Part shown: positions 43,567 to 53,383 of the stretch, one piece after another | How the letters are laid out: every line of letters starts with the position of its first letter | Numbering within the stretch: the first letter of the stretch is position 1 | DNA from: Bacteroides mediterraneensis | GTDB lineage: Bacteria; Bacteroidota; Bacteroidia; Bacteroidales; Bacteroidaceae | NCBI RefSeq assembly: GCF_900128455.1 | Contig: NZ_LT635783.1 | Coordinates: forward strand, 2,319,935 to 2,383,934 | DNA: 64,000 nucleotides | Reading direction: 5' to 3' | Program-made: the position numbers and the translations under genes | The notes under the pieces: generated by a model | What the model saw: only the letters and a program-made list of their open reading frames with translations | The model's database searches: none | What the model was told of the DNA's origin: nothing

Positions 43567-44022
43567 TCAGCGCAGTCTTTCGTAAGCCTTTACCAGCATC
43601 TCGTCCTTGCCGATGGCACGGATGGCAAGCCAGTTCAGAATGATGCTCACCAGCGGCAGGCAGACCGTCCACGAAGGCATGAAACTGTAGTCATCGAAAG
43701 CCTTGTCCGGATTCACCACAAAATAAGCCAGCACCAGATAATACCCCACCAATACGATGGTATTGAAAATCGTGAGACGAATTTGCAGCATCCGCTTCCG
43801 GTACAAGAAAATCGTCACCAGCGCCACTACGGCCACCACCGTCAGCACGGCGAACAACGCCCACGGCGTATAGTTCACATTGCCGTCCGGAAGCATGTAG
43901 GAAAGGTTTGTCATTTCACAAATATTCTTGTCTGTATAGAAACTTCCTACGGAAGCAGACATCATCACCACCATCAGGATGGCTACTATCAGCAAATAAA
44001 CTGTCTGTATTCTCTGTATCAT
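43567..44022 (-). CDS. DUF4293 membrane protein
   Basis: A 151-residue protein with four membrane segments (about 8-27, 55-75, 84-103 and 120-139), opening MIQRIQTVYLLIVAILMVVMM as DUF4293 members do. Function unknown. It follows the omega-like gene by 127 bp in the same direction. That gap contains the repeat-like hairpins at 44059-44126. Confidence 0.87.
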   Translation of the reverse strand: MIQRIQTVYLLIVAILMVVMMSASVGSFYTDKNICEMTNLSYMLPDGNVNYTPWALFAVLTVVAVVALVTIFLYRKRMLQIRLTIFNTIVLVGYYLVLAYFVVNPDKAFDDYSFMPSWTVCLPLVSIILNWLAIRAIGKDEMLVKAYERLR

Positions 44023-44058
44023 AATTCAATCGTCAAAAAGAGGTTCTCAAAAATAAAT

Positions 44059-44126
44059 GTCATTCTGAGGGCGACGGTTCCTGCCGGATGCGCTCAGAAT
44101 GACAAGCCCAAATGCGCGTGCGCATT
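44059..44126. repeat. Two small inverted repeats between the omega-like and DUF4293 genes
   Basis: GTCATTCTGAG (44059-44069) pairs with CTCAGAATGAC (44093-44103), extended by GCG/CGC. Right after it is AATGCGC-GT-GCGCATT (44111-44126), a perfect 16-bp palindrome with 7-bp arms. The first looks like a dispersed intergenic repeat; the second has the same 7-2-7 layout as the 22-bp-array units but a different sequence. Confidence 0.65.
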
Positions 44127-44149
44127 CAATCAATTCGTTCCAATAAGGA

Positions 44150-44485
44150 TTACTGCAATTTTTCTTTTTCCTTTGCAGGGTTTCTATAGTAAACCTTTCC
44201 TTCGATGTACTCCTGCGTGGCAATCAATGTCGGTTTCGGGAGTTTTTCGTAATAGCGAGAGATTTCAATCTGCTCTCTGTTTTCAAACACCTCTTCCAGA
44301 TTATCGTTGTAAGAAGCAAACTCCTGTAATTTCTTGGAGAGGTCATTCTTCATCTCTGCAGCAATCTGATTGGCACGTTTGCCGATGATAGCTACTGTTT
44401 CATAGATATTGCCTGTGTCCTCACAGAGTTCCATCAAATTACGAGTAACGGTAGTTGTAGGAGCGTTTGTCTTTTTGTAATCCAT
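44150..44485 (-). CDS. rpoZ: RNA polymerase omega/Rpb6-like subunit
   Basis: A 111-residue Bacteroidetes-type omega subunit, which helps fold and assemble RNA polymerase around beta-prime. The core VTRNLMELCEDTGNIYETVAIIGKRANQIAAEMK carries the family pattern in which a helix begins after an Arg/Lys-rich ANQIA stretch. The C-terminal part is longer than E. coli omega (91). The position 29 bp after bamD is the usual one in this phylum. Confidence 0.88.
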   Translation of the reverse strand: MDYKKTNAPTTTVTRNLMELCEDTGNIYETVAIIGKRANQIAAEMKNDLSKKLQEFASYNDNLEEVFENREQIEISRYYEKLPKPTLIATQEYIEGKVYYRNPAKEKEKLQ

Positions 44486-44514
44486 AATTCCTTATTTATA
44501 ATTATAAACGTTTA

Positions 44515-45354
44515 TTATTCATCTTCATCCGTGGAAACATACTTGCTGACATCGGCATAAATAGTCTCCACCTCCTTCATGTATTTGCTTTCCGGAAATT
44601 CATTCTTGAACGCATAATATTCGTCCACGGTCTCGCGCATGCGGTCTTCCCGTTTTTCAAGCACACTCTCTTTGGCCATGTGGTACTTTGCACGGAGAAT
44701 CAGGATAGAAAGGTCTTCCCGCATCTTTGTGTAAGGATATTCCTTCAACACGTTCTGTGCCGTGACGATGGCAGCCAGATAGTTGTTACCCGTGCTGCTG
44801 TACACCGCATTTCCGGAATAAGACCCCAGGTCGTAATAAAGTTTCGCAGAAAGATATTCCTTCTCTACCAGCTTATCCTGCAACTCAAAAATCATGTTCT
44901 GAGCCAGTTCCTTCCGGTCGCTCATCGGGAAGTATTCCATGAACATCTGCAACTCCTGAATGGCCTTATAGGTGCTGCTCTGGTCCAGACGCGGCTCCGG
45001 AGTGTCGAGATACAGCGCCTTCCCACTGAAGAAACGTGCCAGTTCCGTATAAGTACCGCGCGGATAAGTAGTGTAGTAAGTATTGAAATAATGTGAAGCC
45101 GTCACATAGTCCCCCTGATTATAATAAGTCATCGCAAGCATATACAAAGACTCTTCTCCGTTGGACGTACCTTTCAGGATAGGAATCAGTTCTTCCAGAA
45201 TAGTAGCCGCACGCGAATTCTGTCCCTTGGCAAAATAACTCTTTGCCGCTTCGTATTTGTATTCGTAGTCAGTGCTTTTCAGCACCTTATTATACTCTCC
45301 GCAGGAAGATAAGATTCCCGCAGAAAGGAGGGCCATTGCAATATATTTCTTCAT
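44515..45354 (-). CDS. bamD: Outer-membrane assembly lipoprotein BamD
   Basis: Lipoprotein of the BAM complex, which inserts beta-barrel proteins into the outer membrane. The ATG at 45354 gives 279 residues and a lipobox ending SSCG (Cys18). Five TPR-like repeats follow (YEAAKSYFAKGQNSRAATILEEL, AMTYYNQGDYVTASHYFNTYYTTYP and later SILILRAKYHMAKES). A TTG at 45363 is an unlikely alternative start. Operon bamD-rpoZ-DUF4293, divergent from uvrB. Confidence 0.94.
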   Translation of the reverse strand: MKKYIAMALLSAGILSSCGEYNKVLKSTDYEYKYEAAKSYFAKGQNSRAATILEELIPILKGTSNGEESLYMLAMTYYNQGDYVTASHYFNTYYTTYPRGTYTELARFFSGKALYLDTPEPRLDQSSTYKAIQELQMFMEYFPMSDRKELAQNMIFELQDKLVEKEYLSAKLYYDLGSYSGNAVYSSTGNNYLAAIVTAQNVLKEYPYTKMREDLSILILRAKYHMAKESVLEKREDRMRETVDEYYAFKNEFPESKYMKEVETIYADVSKYVSTDEDE

Positions 45355-45462
45355 ATTTATCAAGATAGTTGCGCAAAATTACTCTTTTCCAGCGAATAAT
45401 CCAACTCTCGGACGTTTTTTAATGTAATTTTTCAGGACGGGCAAAGGGATGTATAAAATAAT

Positions 45463-45476
45463 ATGTAATTTTACAT
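45463..45476. promoter_or_regulatory. Palindrome between bamD and uvrB
   Basis: ATGTAA-TT-TTACAT is a perfect 14-bp palindrome 28 bp before the uvrB start. ATGTAATTTTT at 45422 repeats its left half. It is a candidate operator; no regulator is known from the sequence. Confidence 0.4.
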
Positions 45477-45504
45477 CCGTTTTCAATTAGCTATTCCTGT
45501 TTTC

Positions 45505-47544
45505 ATGAATTTCGAACTGATATCCGACTACCAGCCCACCGGCGACCAGCCGGAAGCCATCGCCCAGCTGACCGAAGGCGTCAAGCAGCATGTGCCTGCA
45601 CAGACTCTGCTGGGAGTCACCGGGTCTGGAAAGACCTTCACCATTGCGAATGTCATCAAGAACGTCAACAAGCCGACCCTGATTCTGAGTCACAACAAGA
45701 CGCTGGCCGCACAGCTCTACGGGGAGTTCAAGAACTTCTTCCCGCACAATGCCGTGGAGTATTACGTGTCTTACTACGATTATTACCAGCCGGAGGCATA
45801 CATCCCTTCGACCGACACCTATATAGAAAAGGATCTGGCCATCAACGAGGAAATCGACAAGCTGAGGCTGGCGGCCACTTCTGCCCTGCTTTCGGGACGG
45901 AAGGATGTCATTGTGGTGTCGTCCGTGTCGTGCATCTACGGTATGGGAAACCCGGCGGACTTCTACAACAACGTCATTGAAATCAAGAAGGGGAAACTGT
46001 TGGACCGCAACGTGTTCCTGCGCCGGCTGGTGGACAGTCTGTACGTGCGCAACGACATTGAACTGAACCGTGGCAACTTCCGGGTGAAGGGCGACACGGT
46101 AGACATCTCACTGGCCTATACCGACAGCGTGCTCCGGGTGATGTTCTGGGACGACGAGATAGACGGCATCGAGGAGATAGACCCCATTTCGGGCCATCGC
46201 CTCGGCACGTTCGACGAATACAAGATTTACCCGGCCAACCTCTTCATGACAACCAAGGAGAGTACGCTCCGGGCCATCCACCAGATTGAGGATGACCTGA
46301 CGAAGCAGGTGGCTTATTTTGAGGAAATCGGGAAACCATACGAAGCCAAGCGTCTGTATGAACGGGTGACGTACGACATGGAAATGCTGCGCGAACTGGG
46401 ACACTGCTCGGGCATCGAGAACTATTCGCGCTACTTTGACGGACGCGAACCGGGCACCCGTCCTTACTGCCTGCTCGACTTTTTTCCGGAGGATTTTCTG
46501 ATTGTCATCGACGAAAGCCACGTCAGCGTGCCACAGATACGGGCCATGTATGGCGGCGACCGGGCCCGCAAGACGAACCTGGTGGAATACGGATTCCGTC
46601 TGCCGGCAGCCATGGACAACCGTCCGCTTACGTTCGAGGAATTCCAGCAGATGGCCAAGCAGGTGATTTATGTGAGTGCGACCCCGGCAGAGTACGAACT
46701 GCAACAGAGTGAGGGCATCGTGGTGGAACAGGTAATCCGTCCCACCGGACTGCTGGACCCGGTCATCGAGGTACGCCCCAGCCTGAACCAGATAGACGAC
46801 CTGATGGAGGAGATACAGCAGCGCATCGAAAAGGAGGAACGTGTACTGGTCACCACCCTGACCAAGCGCATGGCGGAGGAACTGACGGAATACCTGCTCA
46901 ACAACGGCATCCGCTGTGCCTATATCCACAGCGACGTGGACACGCTGGAGCGCATCAAAATCATGGACGACCTGCGGCAGGGTATCTACGACGTGCTGGT
47001 AGGTGTGAACCTGCTGCGTGAGGGACTCGACCTGCCGGAAGTGTCGCTGGTGGCCATTCTGGATGCCGACAAGGAAGGTTTCCTGCGGTCGCACCGCTCG
47101 CTCACCCAGACGGCCGGACGTGCCGCCCGCAACGTGAACGGAAAAGTCATCATGTATGCCGACCATATCACGGACAGCATGCGGCAGACCATCGACGAGA
47201 CCAACCGCCGGCGAGAAAAACAGCTGGCCTACAACGAGGCCCACGGCATCACGCCGAAACAGATTACGCGCTCGCGCAACAACGCCCTGCTCGATATCGA
47301 ACGGTCTTCTTCCGCGGCAGAAAGCAAGCCGAAGGCTCCCAAGGCTTATACCGAAACAGAAGCCCAGCTGCATGCGGCAGCCGACCCCGTGGTACAGTAT
47401 ATGACGAAAGACCAGTTGCAGAAAAGCATCGACCGCACCCGCAAGCTTATGCAGGAAGCGGCCAAGAAACTGGACTTCATCGAAGCGGCACAATACCGCG
47501 ACGAGCTGCTCCGCATGGAGGAACTTTTGAAAGAAAAATCCTGA
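45505..47544 (+). CDS. uvrB: Excinuclease ABC subunit B
   Basis: Damage-verifying helicase-like subunit of nucleotide excision repair, loaded by UvrA and recruiting UvrC. The 679 residues contain Walker [10 protein letters not shown] near residue 36, the beta-hairpin [25 protein letters not shown], the helicase motif [21 protein letters not shown], and a C-terminal UVR domain (about 635-675) that binds UvrC. Divergent from bamD. All expected motifs are present. Confidence 0.98.
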   Translation: MNFELISDYQPTGDQPEAIAQLTEGVKQHVPAQTLLGVTGSGKTFTIANVIKNVNKPTLILSHNKTLAAQLYGEFKNFFPHNAVEYYVSYYDYYQPEAYIPSTDTYIEKDLAINEEIDKLRLAATSALLSGRKDVIVVSSVSCIYGMGNPADFYNNVIEIKKGKLLDRNVFLRRLVDSLYVRNDIELNRGNFRVKGDTVDISLAYTDSVLRVMFWDDEIDGIEEIDPISGHRLGTFDEYKIYPANLFMTTKESTLRAIHQIEDDLTKQVAYFEEIGKPYEAKRLYERVTYDMEMLRELGHCSGIENYSRYFDGREPGTRPYCLLDFFPEDFLIVIDESHVSVPQIRAMYGGDRARKTNLVEYGFRLPAAMDNRPLTFEEFQQMAKQVIYVSATPAEYELQQSEGIVVEQVIRPTGLLDPVIEVRPSLNQIDDLMEEIQQRIEKEERVLVTTLTKRMAEELTEYLLNNGIRCAYIHSDVDTLERIKIMDDLRQGIYDVLVGVNLLREGLDLPEVSLVAILDADKEGFLRSHRSLTQTAGRAARNVNGKVIMYADHITDSMRQTIDETNRRREKQLAYNEAHGITPKQITRSRNNALLDIERSSSAAESKPKAPKAYTETEAQLHAAADPVVQYMTKDQLQKSIDRTRKLMQEAAKKLDFIEAAQYRDELLRMEELLKEKS

Positions 47545-47593
47545 CCCTGCATTCATTTCTGTCACATTTTTATGTGTTTTGATTTATTATTCA

Positions 47594-47601
47594 TACTTTT
47601 G
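47594..47601 (+). promoter_or_regulatory. Probable promoter of the alanine symporter gene
   Basis: TACTTTTG matches TAnnTTTG, 25 bp before the ATG at 47627. Its -33 box is weak. Confidence 0.45.
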
Positions 47602-47626
47602 CAAACAAAATCAAGACAAACAGAAA

Positions 47627-48982
47627 ATGGAACAGATTACGAAGATTGTACAGGAAATCAGTTCGTTCTTATGGGGATGGCCCATGATTATCCTGCTTTT
47701 GGGTACGCATCTTTACCTGACCATCCGGTTGCGTTTCCCACAGTTGCACATTCTCAAAGCCCTGCGGCTTTCCGTCAGCAAGGATCGGGAAGCCGGCGGC
47801 GACGTCAGCCAGTTCGGGGCACTGGCCACTTCACTGGCGGCCACCATCGGTACGGGTAATATCATCGGAGTGGCCACTGCCGTGGCACTGGGCGGACCGG
47901 GCGCCGTGTTCTGGTGCTGGCTCACAGGTGTTTTCGGGATGTCTACAAAATATGCCGAAGGATTGCTGGCTGTGAAATACCGGGTCAAAAACAAATCGGG
48001 CGAAATGATTGGCGGACCGATGTACGCATTGGAACGCGGACTGGGCATGAAATGGCTGGGCATCCTGTTCTGTATCTTCACCGCACTGGCGGCTTTCGGC
48101 ATCGGCAACACGGTGCAGGCCAATTCCATTTCCTTGCTACTCCATGAATCCTACGGAGTATCGACTCACCTGACAGGGGTAGTAATGAGTGCCCTGACTG
48201 CGCTTGTAGTGATTGGCGGCGTAAAAAGTATCGCCAAAGTCTGCATGGGACTCGTTCCGCTCATGGCCCTCCTCTATGTGGCAGGCTGCATTTATATTCT
48301 GATAGTGAACCACGCATATCTGGGTGCTTCCGTCCGGCTCATTCTGGAATCGGCTTTCTCGGCCCGCGCGGCAGGAAGCGGTTTCGTGGGCACCACGGTG
48401 ATGATGGCGGCCCGTTACGGCATTGCACGGGGACTTTTTTCCAATGAATCAGGACTGGGCTCGGCTCCTATCGTGGCTGCTGCCGCCCAGACACGCAACC
48501 CGGTGCGCCAGGCACTGGTTTCTTCCACGGGTACCTTTTGGGATACGGTAGTCATCTGTGCCCTGACCGGACTGGTGCTGGTGAGCAGCATCTTGGCCTA
48601 TCCGGACATCGACTACACAAGCGACGCGGCCCTGACCAAGATGGCCTTCGCGAAAATCCCCTACATCGGTACCCCCATCTTGTCATTCGGCATCGTGACT
48701 TTCGCCTTCAGCACCATTCTGGGCTGGACGTACTACTCGCAAAAGGCGATGGAATACTTGGGAGGGCGGAAAATCATGCTGGCCTACCGGCTGGTGTGGA
48801 TTGTAATGGTGTATGTAGGTTCCGTAGTCAATCTGTCCCTCGTGTGGAACTTTGCGGATGTAGCCAATGCCCTCATGGCCATTCCGAACCTCATCTCCCT
48901 GCTTCTGCTCTCGGGTGTTATCGTCAGCGAGACCCGGAAATATCTCTGGAACGACCGCTTGAATGACTATCACGAGGAATGA
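47627..48982 (+). CDS. Sodium:alanine symporter (AGCS family)
   Basis: A 451-residue inner-membrane amino-acid symporter with about eleven membrane segments. The family signature GTGNIIGVATAVALGGPGAVFW is near residue 82 and SNESGLGSAPIVAAAA near residue 281. The ATG at 47627 is preferred over the open frame to 47579 because of the promoter position. It probably takes up alanine or glycine with Na+, fitting the Na+-based energetics implied by nqr. Array 3 follows 35 bp after its stop codon. Confidence 0.92.
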   Translation: MEQITKIVQEISSFLWGWPMIILLLGTHLYLTIRLRFPQLHILKALRLSVSKDREAGGDVSQFGALATSLAATIGTGNIIGVATAVALGGPGAVFWCWLTGVFGMSTKYAEGLLAVKYRVKNKSGEMIGGPMYALERGLGMKWLGILFCIFTALAAFGIGNTVQANSISLLLHESYGVSTHLTGVVMSALTALVVIGGVKSIAKVCMGLVPLMALLYVAGCIYILIVNHAYLGASVRLILESAFSARAAGSGFVGTTVMMAARYGIARGLFSNESGLGSAPIVAAAAQTRNPVRQALVSSTGTFWDTVVICALTGLVLVSSILAYPDIDYTSDAALTKMAFAKIPYIGTPILSFGIVTFAFSTILGWTYYSQKAMEYLGGRKIMLAYRLVWIVMVYVGSVVNLSLVWNFADVANALMAIPNLISLLLLSGVIVSETRKYLWNDRLNDYHEE

Positions 48983-49017
48983 GATGGACCTCCCAAACAG
49001 AGAAATTGTCCATAAAA

Positions 49018-49121
49018 GAACGCACTTGCGTTTCCCTGAAAACGTACTTACGTTTTACTTCAAACGCACTTGCGTTTTATCTGAAACGTACTTGTGTTTT
49101 GATTCAAACGCACTTGCGTTT
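49018..49121. repeat. Array 3 of the 22-bp-periodic inverted repeat
   Basis: Five 16-bp units start at 49018, 49040, 49062, 49084 and 49106, exactly 22 bp apart. The third and fifth are the exact consensus and the fifth ends in six T. Unit 2 (AAACGTACTTACGTTT) has changed both arms together, keeping the stem. The symporter gene to its left has no other terminator; the minus-strand neighbour has its own at 49238-49266. I see nothing else in 49122-49237. Confidence 0.92.
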
Positions 49122-49237
49122 TTTCTCAGTCTCTATTCCGCCCGCCACTCCTACACTAACCCACAGAAACACAACAGCTTAGAAAACACATATTAGAAAA
49201 GCCATTCTTGGGGAAGGATTCGCAAGGAAATAAAAAA

Positions 49238-49266
49238 CCCCGAAGAACTTCCGCTAGTCTTCGGGG
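49238..49266 (-). terminator. Terminator of the small secreted protein gene
   Basis: A 9-bp perfect stem, CCCCGAAGA (49238-49246) with TCTTCGGGG (49258-49266). On the minus strand TTTTTTA follows. 24 bp after the stop codon. Confidence 0.87.
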
Positions 49267-49290
49267 TAGGAAAAGGTCAAAAATATTTCT

Positions 49291-49659
49291 TTATTTTGCT
49301 TCGTTCAAGTCGATACCTTTATTGCGCAGTGTCATGGCCATCAGACGTACGTAGTTTGAATACTGCTTTTCGTCCAGCGTCTGTTTCATCAGCTTCAAGT
49401 TACCATAGACTGCCTTACGGACTTTTTCCTTGTTTTCAGTCTTTGAAGCGTTGGCGCGAGTCATTTCCTGTTCAAAGTAGTCGCAGATATCAGCCACTTT
49501 CTCGTGCTGAGTAGATGACAGGTTCAAATACTTAGTCAGCTTGGTCTTGTTGATTGAACCGTTCCACTTCTGTGCGTTGTTGTTTTCGTTCACACCTTCT
49601 GCAAACATAGAAACTGAAAATGCCAATGCGGCTACCAATGTTAATCCTAATCTTTTCAT
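49291..49659 (-). CDS. Small secreted helical protein, unknown
   Basis: A 122-residue protein with a signal peptide (LTLVAALAFSVSMFAEG, cleavage near residue 21). The mature part is nearly all helical and charged (TKLTKYLNLSSTQHEKVADI, ASKTENKEKVRKAVYGNLK), with the general look of Spy/CpxP-like or DUF-type periplasmic helix bundles; I would not assert that relationship. It has its own strong promoter and terminator, so it is probably an abundant, independently controlled protein. Confidence 0.75.
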   Translation of the reverse strand: MKRLGLTLVAALAFSVSMFAEGVNENNNAQKWNGSINKTKLTKYLNLSSTQHEKVADICDYFEQEMTRANASKTENKEKVRKAVYGNLKLMKQTLDEKQYSNYVRLMAMTLRNKGIDLNEAK

Positions 49660-49737
49660 ACCTTTAAAATCTTTTACCTAAAAACTGTGTTACCTAAAAT
49701 AATCTAGTTTAGCTCGAGCTATTTCTTTTTACCGATA

Positions 49738-49767
49738 CAAAGATAAGAACATGTTGAACAACACAAA
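49738..49767 (-). promoter_or_regulatory. Promoter of the small secreted protein gene
   Basis: Minus strand: TTTG (49767-49764), 18 bases, TATCTTTG (49745-49738). Leader about 73 nt. In the rest of the 429-bp gap (49660-50088) I see only this and the nqr terminator. Confidence 0.68.
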
Positions 49768-50029
49768 AACAAACTGGAGAAAAAATCGCTTATCCCCTAT
49801 CATTTATTGACGTACATCAAGAACAGAGTATCAAAATGAACAATTTCTTCACACTTTTGTAATATATAGCCTTATTTCTCCTCCTATTCATGACTACTTG
49901 TATACTGTTTGACAAATTGGATTTCATAAAAGAAAGACAAGCAAATCTTCTTTACTCCAATACCCACTTCCCACAGCCCATTCTATCCGTATGACTACAA
50001 ACAACCGACAATGGGTACCTTATGGTCAT

Positions 50030-50059
50030 AAAAAAAGCCCCTGCGCTGTGCAGAGGCTT
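50030..50059 (-). terminator. Terminator of the nqr operon
   Basis: AAGCCCCTGC (50035-50044) pairs with GCAGAGGCTT (50050-50059), one mismatch. On the minus strand it is followed by a run of seven T. 29 bp after the nqrF stop codon. Confidence 0.85.
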
Positions 50060-50088
50060 TCTTTATTTCAAGACTTATAATCTCTTGA

Positions 50089-51357
50089 TTATCCACCGAA
50101 GTTATCATACATGATAGAAGAGCTTTCAACGCCCAGGCTATCCAGCATGTTAACCACAGCTTTTGACATCGGACCAGGACCACACATGTAGTATTCGATG
50201 TCTTCCGGAGCTTCGTGGTCTTTCAAGTAAGTGTTGTACATTACCTGATGAACGAATCCCGGAGTGTACTTCACGCCCGCTGCATCGGCTGCCGGATCCG
50301 GACGGTCGAGTGCCAAGTGGAAGTGGAAGTTCGAGAAGTCTTTTTCCAGCTGCAGGAAGTCTTGCAGATAGAACACTTCGTTCAGCGCACGGGCACCGTA
50401 GAAATAGTGCAGTTCGCGATCTCTTGTGTTCAACGTACGAGTCATGTGCATAATCTGTGCACGCAGCGGAGCCATACCGGCACCACCACCGACCCAGATC
50501 ATTTCCTTCTTAGAATCGAAAATCGGATGGAAGTCTCCGTAAGGACCACTCATCAGCACCTTGTCACCCGGTTTCAGGGTAAAGATGTAAGAAGAAGCGA
50601 TACCCGGCATCACATCCATGAAACCGCTGCGGTCGGGTTTGAACGGCGGAGTAGCGATACGCACTGTCAGCATGAATACGTCGCCTTCAGCCGGATAGTT
50701 GGCCATAGAGTAAGCACGGATGGTTTCTTCTTCGTTTTTACACTTCAGGTTAAACAAACCGAACTTTTCCCATGCAGGCAGGTATTCCTTACCGATAAGG
50801 TCTTTATCGATATCCTTGTTGTAGTCCATTTCATATTTAGGAATCTTGATCTGTGCGTATGAACCCGGGATGAAGTCCATGTGGGCACCCTTAGGCAACT
50901 GCACCTTGAATTCCTTGATGAAAGTAGCCACGTTCTTGTTGGAGATAACGGTACATTCGTATTCCTTTACACCCATTACAGATTCAGGCACCTTGATAGA
51001 CAGGTCACCTTTCACCTTCACCTGGCAGCCCAGACGCCAGTGGTCTTTCTGCTGCTTGCGGCTGAAGTGGCTCACTTCAGAAGGCAGGATTTCGCCACCT
51101 CCTTCAATCACCTGACACTTGCACTGTCCGCAAGAACCCTTACCACCACAAGCCGACGGCAAGAATACGCCGTTAACGGCCAGTGTGTTCAGCAACGTAG
51201 AGCCGGATTCCACTTCCATTTCCTTGTCGCCGTTGATAGTCAGTTTCACGTTGCCGGAAGCCACAAGGAAATTCTTTGCTACCAGCAGGATGACTACCAG
51301 CACCAGAATAGTCACCAGGAATACTCCAATGCTCGCTAAAATAAAATTCATATCCAT
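50089..51357 (-). CDS. nqrF: Na+-translocating NADH:quinone reductase, subunit F
   Basis: NADH entry point of the sodium-pumping respiratory complex. A 422-residue subunit with one N-terminal membrane segment (about 5-28), a 2Fe-2S ferredoxin domain with ligands Cys70, Cys76, Cys79 (CGGKGSCGQC) and Cys111 (LGC), an FAD domain with RAYSMANYP and an NADH domain with GGGAGMAPLRAQI and EYYMCGPGPM. Last gene of a complete nqrABCDEF operon. Confidence 0.97.
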   Translation of the reverse strand: MDMNFILASIGVFLVTILVLVVILLVAKNFLVASGNVKLTINGDKEMEVESGSTLLNTLAVNGVFLPSACGGKGSCGQCKCQVIEGGGEILPSEVSHFSRKQQKDHWRLGCQVKVKGDLSIKVPESVMGVKEYECTVISNKNVATFIKEFKVQLPKGAHMDFIPGSYAQIKIPKYEMDYNKDIDKDLIGKEYLPAWEKFGLFNLKCKNEEETIRAYSMANYPAEGDVFMLTVRIATPPFKPDRSGFMDVMPGIASSYIFTLKPGDKVLMSGPYGDFHPIFDSKKEMIWVGGGAGMAPLRAQIMHMTRTLNTRDRELHYFYGARALNEVFYLQDFLQLEKDFSNFHFHLALDRPDPAADAAGVKYTPGFVHQVMYNTYLKDHEAPEDIEYYMCGPGPMSKAVVNMLDSLGVESSSIMYDNFGG

Positions 51358-51375
51358 TGTCTTATTCCTTTCCTA

Positions 51376-51999
51376 TTAGATGTTCAAACCAGAGAAACAC
51401 ATAAATGCCATTGCCATCAGACCTACAGTGATGAAAGTGATACCCAGTCCTCTCAGCGGAGCAGGTACGTCAGAGTAAGCCATTTTCTCACGGATGGCAG
51501 CCAGACCTACGATAGCCAGCATCCAGCCGAGACCTGAACCCAGGGCGTATGAGATAGAATCCCAGATGTCGCCGATGTATTTCGGGTCAGACGGGCTCAG
51601 CGTGATACGCTGCTGCATGAACAGAGAAGCACCCATGATGGCACAGTTTACAGCAATCAGCGGCAGGAAGATACCCAGTGACGCATACAGTGAAGGACTG
51701 AAGCGTTCTACCACCATTTCCACCAGCTGAACGATAGCCGCGATTACGGCAATGAAGAGGATGAAGCTCAAGAAGCTCAGGTCAATTCCCAGAATGCCGT
51801 CGGCAGCCAACACCTTCGTCTGCAACAGGTAGTTGACCGGCAAGGTAACCACCAGCACGAAAGTTACGGCAATACCCAGACCGAGGGCAGTCTTCACGTT
51901 CTTCGAAACAGCCAGGTATGAACACATACCCAGGAAGAACGCAAATATCATATTGTCCACAAAGATTGAGCGGACCAATAAACTCAAAAAATGTTCCAT
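51376..51999 (-). CDS. nqrE: Na+-NQR subunit E
   Basis: A 207-residue integral membrane subunit with six membrane segments. NqrE pairs with NqrD to form the central membrane unit that holds an iron centre; the conserved Cys are in [12 protein letters not shown] and [11 protein letters not shown]. 18 bp before nqrF. Confidence 0.97.
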   Translation of the reverse strand: MEHFLSLLVRSIFVDNMIFAFFLGMCSYLAVSKNVKTALGLGIAVTFVLVVTLPVNYLLQTKVLAADGILGIDLSFLSFILFIAVIAAIVQLVEMVVERFSPSLYASLGIFLPLIAVNCAIMGASLFMQQRITLSPSDPKYIGDIWDSISYALGSGLGWMLAIVGLAAIREKMAYSDVPAPLRGLGITFITVGLMAMAFMCFSGLNI

Positions 52000-52035
52000 A
52001 ATTCTGGATTTTTAATTTCCGTTTTTGGTTAATAA

Positions 52036-52674
52036 TTATTCTTTGTCTTGCAGTTCTTTGTGTTTAGCACGCTGGTACCAGATCAGGCACGCTACGATAA
52101 TCAGAGCCATCGGCGGCATCAACATCAAACCGTTGTTTACATAACCGGCACTCTTGATTGCGTCGTAGTTCAGGATATTGAATCCCAACAGGGTACCTGA
52201 ACCCAGCAATTCACGGAAGAATGCAACGATTACCAGAATCTTGGCATAACCCAGACCGTTACCGATACCGTCCAGGCAAGATTCCCACGGGCCGTTTGAC
52301 ATGGCGAATGCTTCCAGACGTCCCATCAGGATACAGTTGGTAATAATCAAACCTACGTAAACAGACAGCTGTACGCTCACGTCGTAGGCAAAAGCCTTCA
52401 ACAGTTCACTTACGATAGTTACCAAGGCAGCCACTACCACCAGCTGTACGATGATACGGATACGGTTAGGAACAGTCTTACGCAACAAGGAGATTACCAC
52501 GTTAGAGAAAGCGGTAATGATGGTTACGGAAAGACCCATCACGATGGCCGGTTCCAATTTGGAAGTAACGGCCAGAGCAGAACAGATACCCAACACCTGT
52601 ACGGTTACCGGGTTGTTCATGCTGATCGGAGCAGAAAATACTTCTTTGTTCTTAGCTGAAAATAAACTTCCCAT
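52036..52674 (-). CDS. nqrD: Na+-NQR subunit D
   Basis: A 212-residue integral membrane subunit, homologous to NqrE and RnfE. The conserved Cys lie in [21 protein letters not shown] and [20 protein letters not shown]. Six membrane segments. Follows nqrC by 14 bp. Confidence 0.97.
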   Translation of the reverse strand: MGSLFSAKNKEVFSAPISMNNPVTVQVLGICSALAVTSKLEPAIVMGLSVTIITAFSNVVISLLRKTVPNRIRIIVQLVVVAALVTIVSELLKAFAYDVSVQLSVYVGLIITNCILMGRLEAFAMSNGPWESCLDGIGNGLGYAKILVIVAFFRELLGSGTLLGFNILNYDAIKSAGYVNNGLMLMPPMALIIVACLIWYQRAKHKELQDKE

Positions 52675-52688
52675 TATCGTTCTCCTCC

Positions 52689-53369
52689 TTATTCTTTAGA
52701 TGTTAAAAATTTAGTGTAATGTGCCATACATCCTTTCAACATGGCGTCCACACCAGTTGAAGTGATTGTACCGCCGGAGATACCGTCGACCTGGAATTCC
52801 GGATTTTCTACCTTTCCGTTCTTTACGACTCCCAAACCTACGTTGTCGCCGTCCATCACATGTTTGTCCTTGAATTCACTCTGGAAATGTTCTCCTGCAA
52901 TTTCAGCTCCCAGACCCGGAGTTTCAGATGCATGAGAGAAATATGTGCCATACACGGTATTTTTGTCTTCATTCAGAGCCACATATCCCCAGATAGCGCC
53001 CCAAAGACCTGCACCATATACCGGAATCACATATTTAGTCTGTCCGTCCACTTCGCACACGAAGATGTGGGCACGACCGTTTTCCTTGAAATCCTTTTCG
53101 TATGAAGTCACGAAAGCGCCGTCGTACGGAGTCAGTGTGCCGTCTTCAGCAACCACCATATCCGATTTCACGACTTTAGCAAATTCAGCTTCTGCATCCT
53201 GCACCCCTTTGATGCCCAGAGAAGAAAGAATCTGCTTCTTAGTATCCAGCTCTACGTTCTTTCCCTGCAAGTCGCGCAAAGAAGAGTTGACGAAAGCCAA
53301 CAAGAATGCTACGATAACAACCATTACCGAAGCATAAATGATAGTATAAGAGTTACTATTGGTATTCAT
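52689..53369 (-). CDS. nqrC: Na+-NQR subunit C
   Basis: A 226-residue subunit with one N-terminal membrane segment and a periplasmic domain carrying covalent FMN. The attachment motif [10 protein letters not shown] has the acceptor Thr at residue 201, matching the conserved S(G/A)xT site. Confidence 0.97.
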   Translation of the reverse strand: MNTNSNSYTIIYASVMVVIVAFLLAFVNSSLRDLQGKNVELDTKKQILSSLGIKGVQDAEAEFAKVVKSDMVVAEDGTLTPYDGAFVTSYEKDFKENGRAHIFVCEVDGQTKYVIPVYGAGLWGAIWGYVALNEDKNTVYGTYFSHASETPGLGAEIAGEHFQSEFKDKHVMDGDNVGLGVVKNGKVENPEFQVDGISGGTITSTGVDAMLKGCMAHYTKFLTSKE

Positions 53370-53383
53370 TGTATTTTCGGTTT

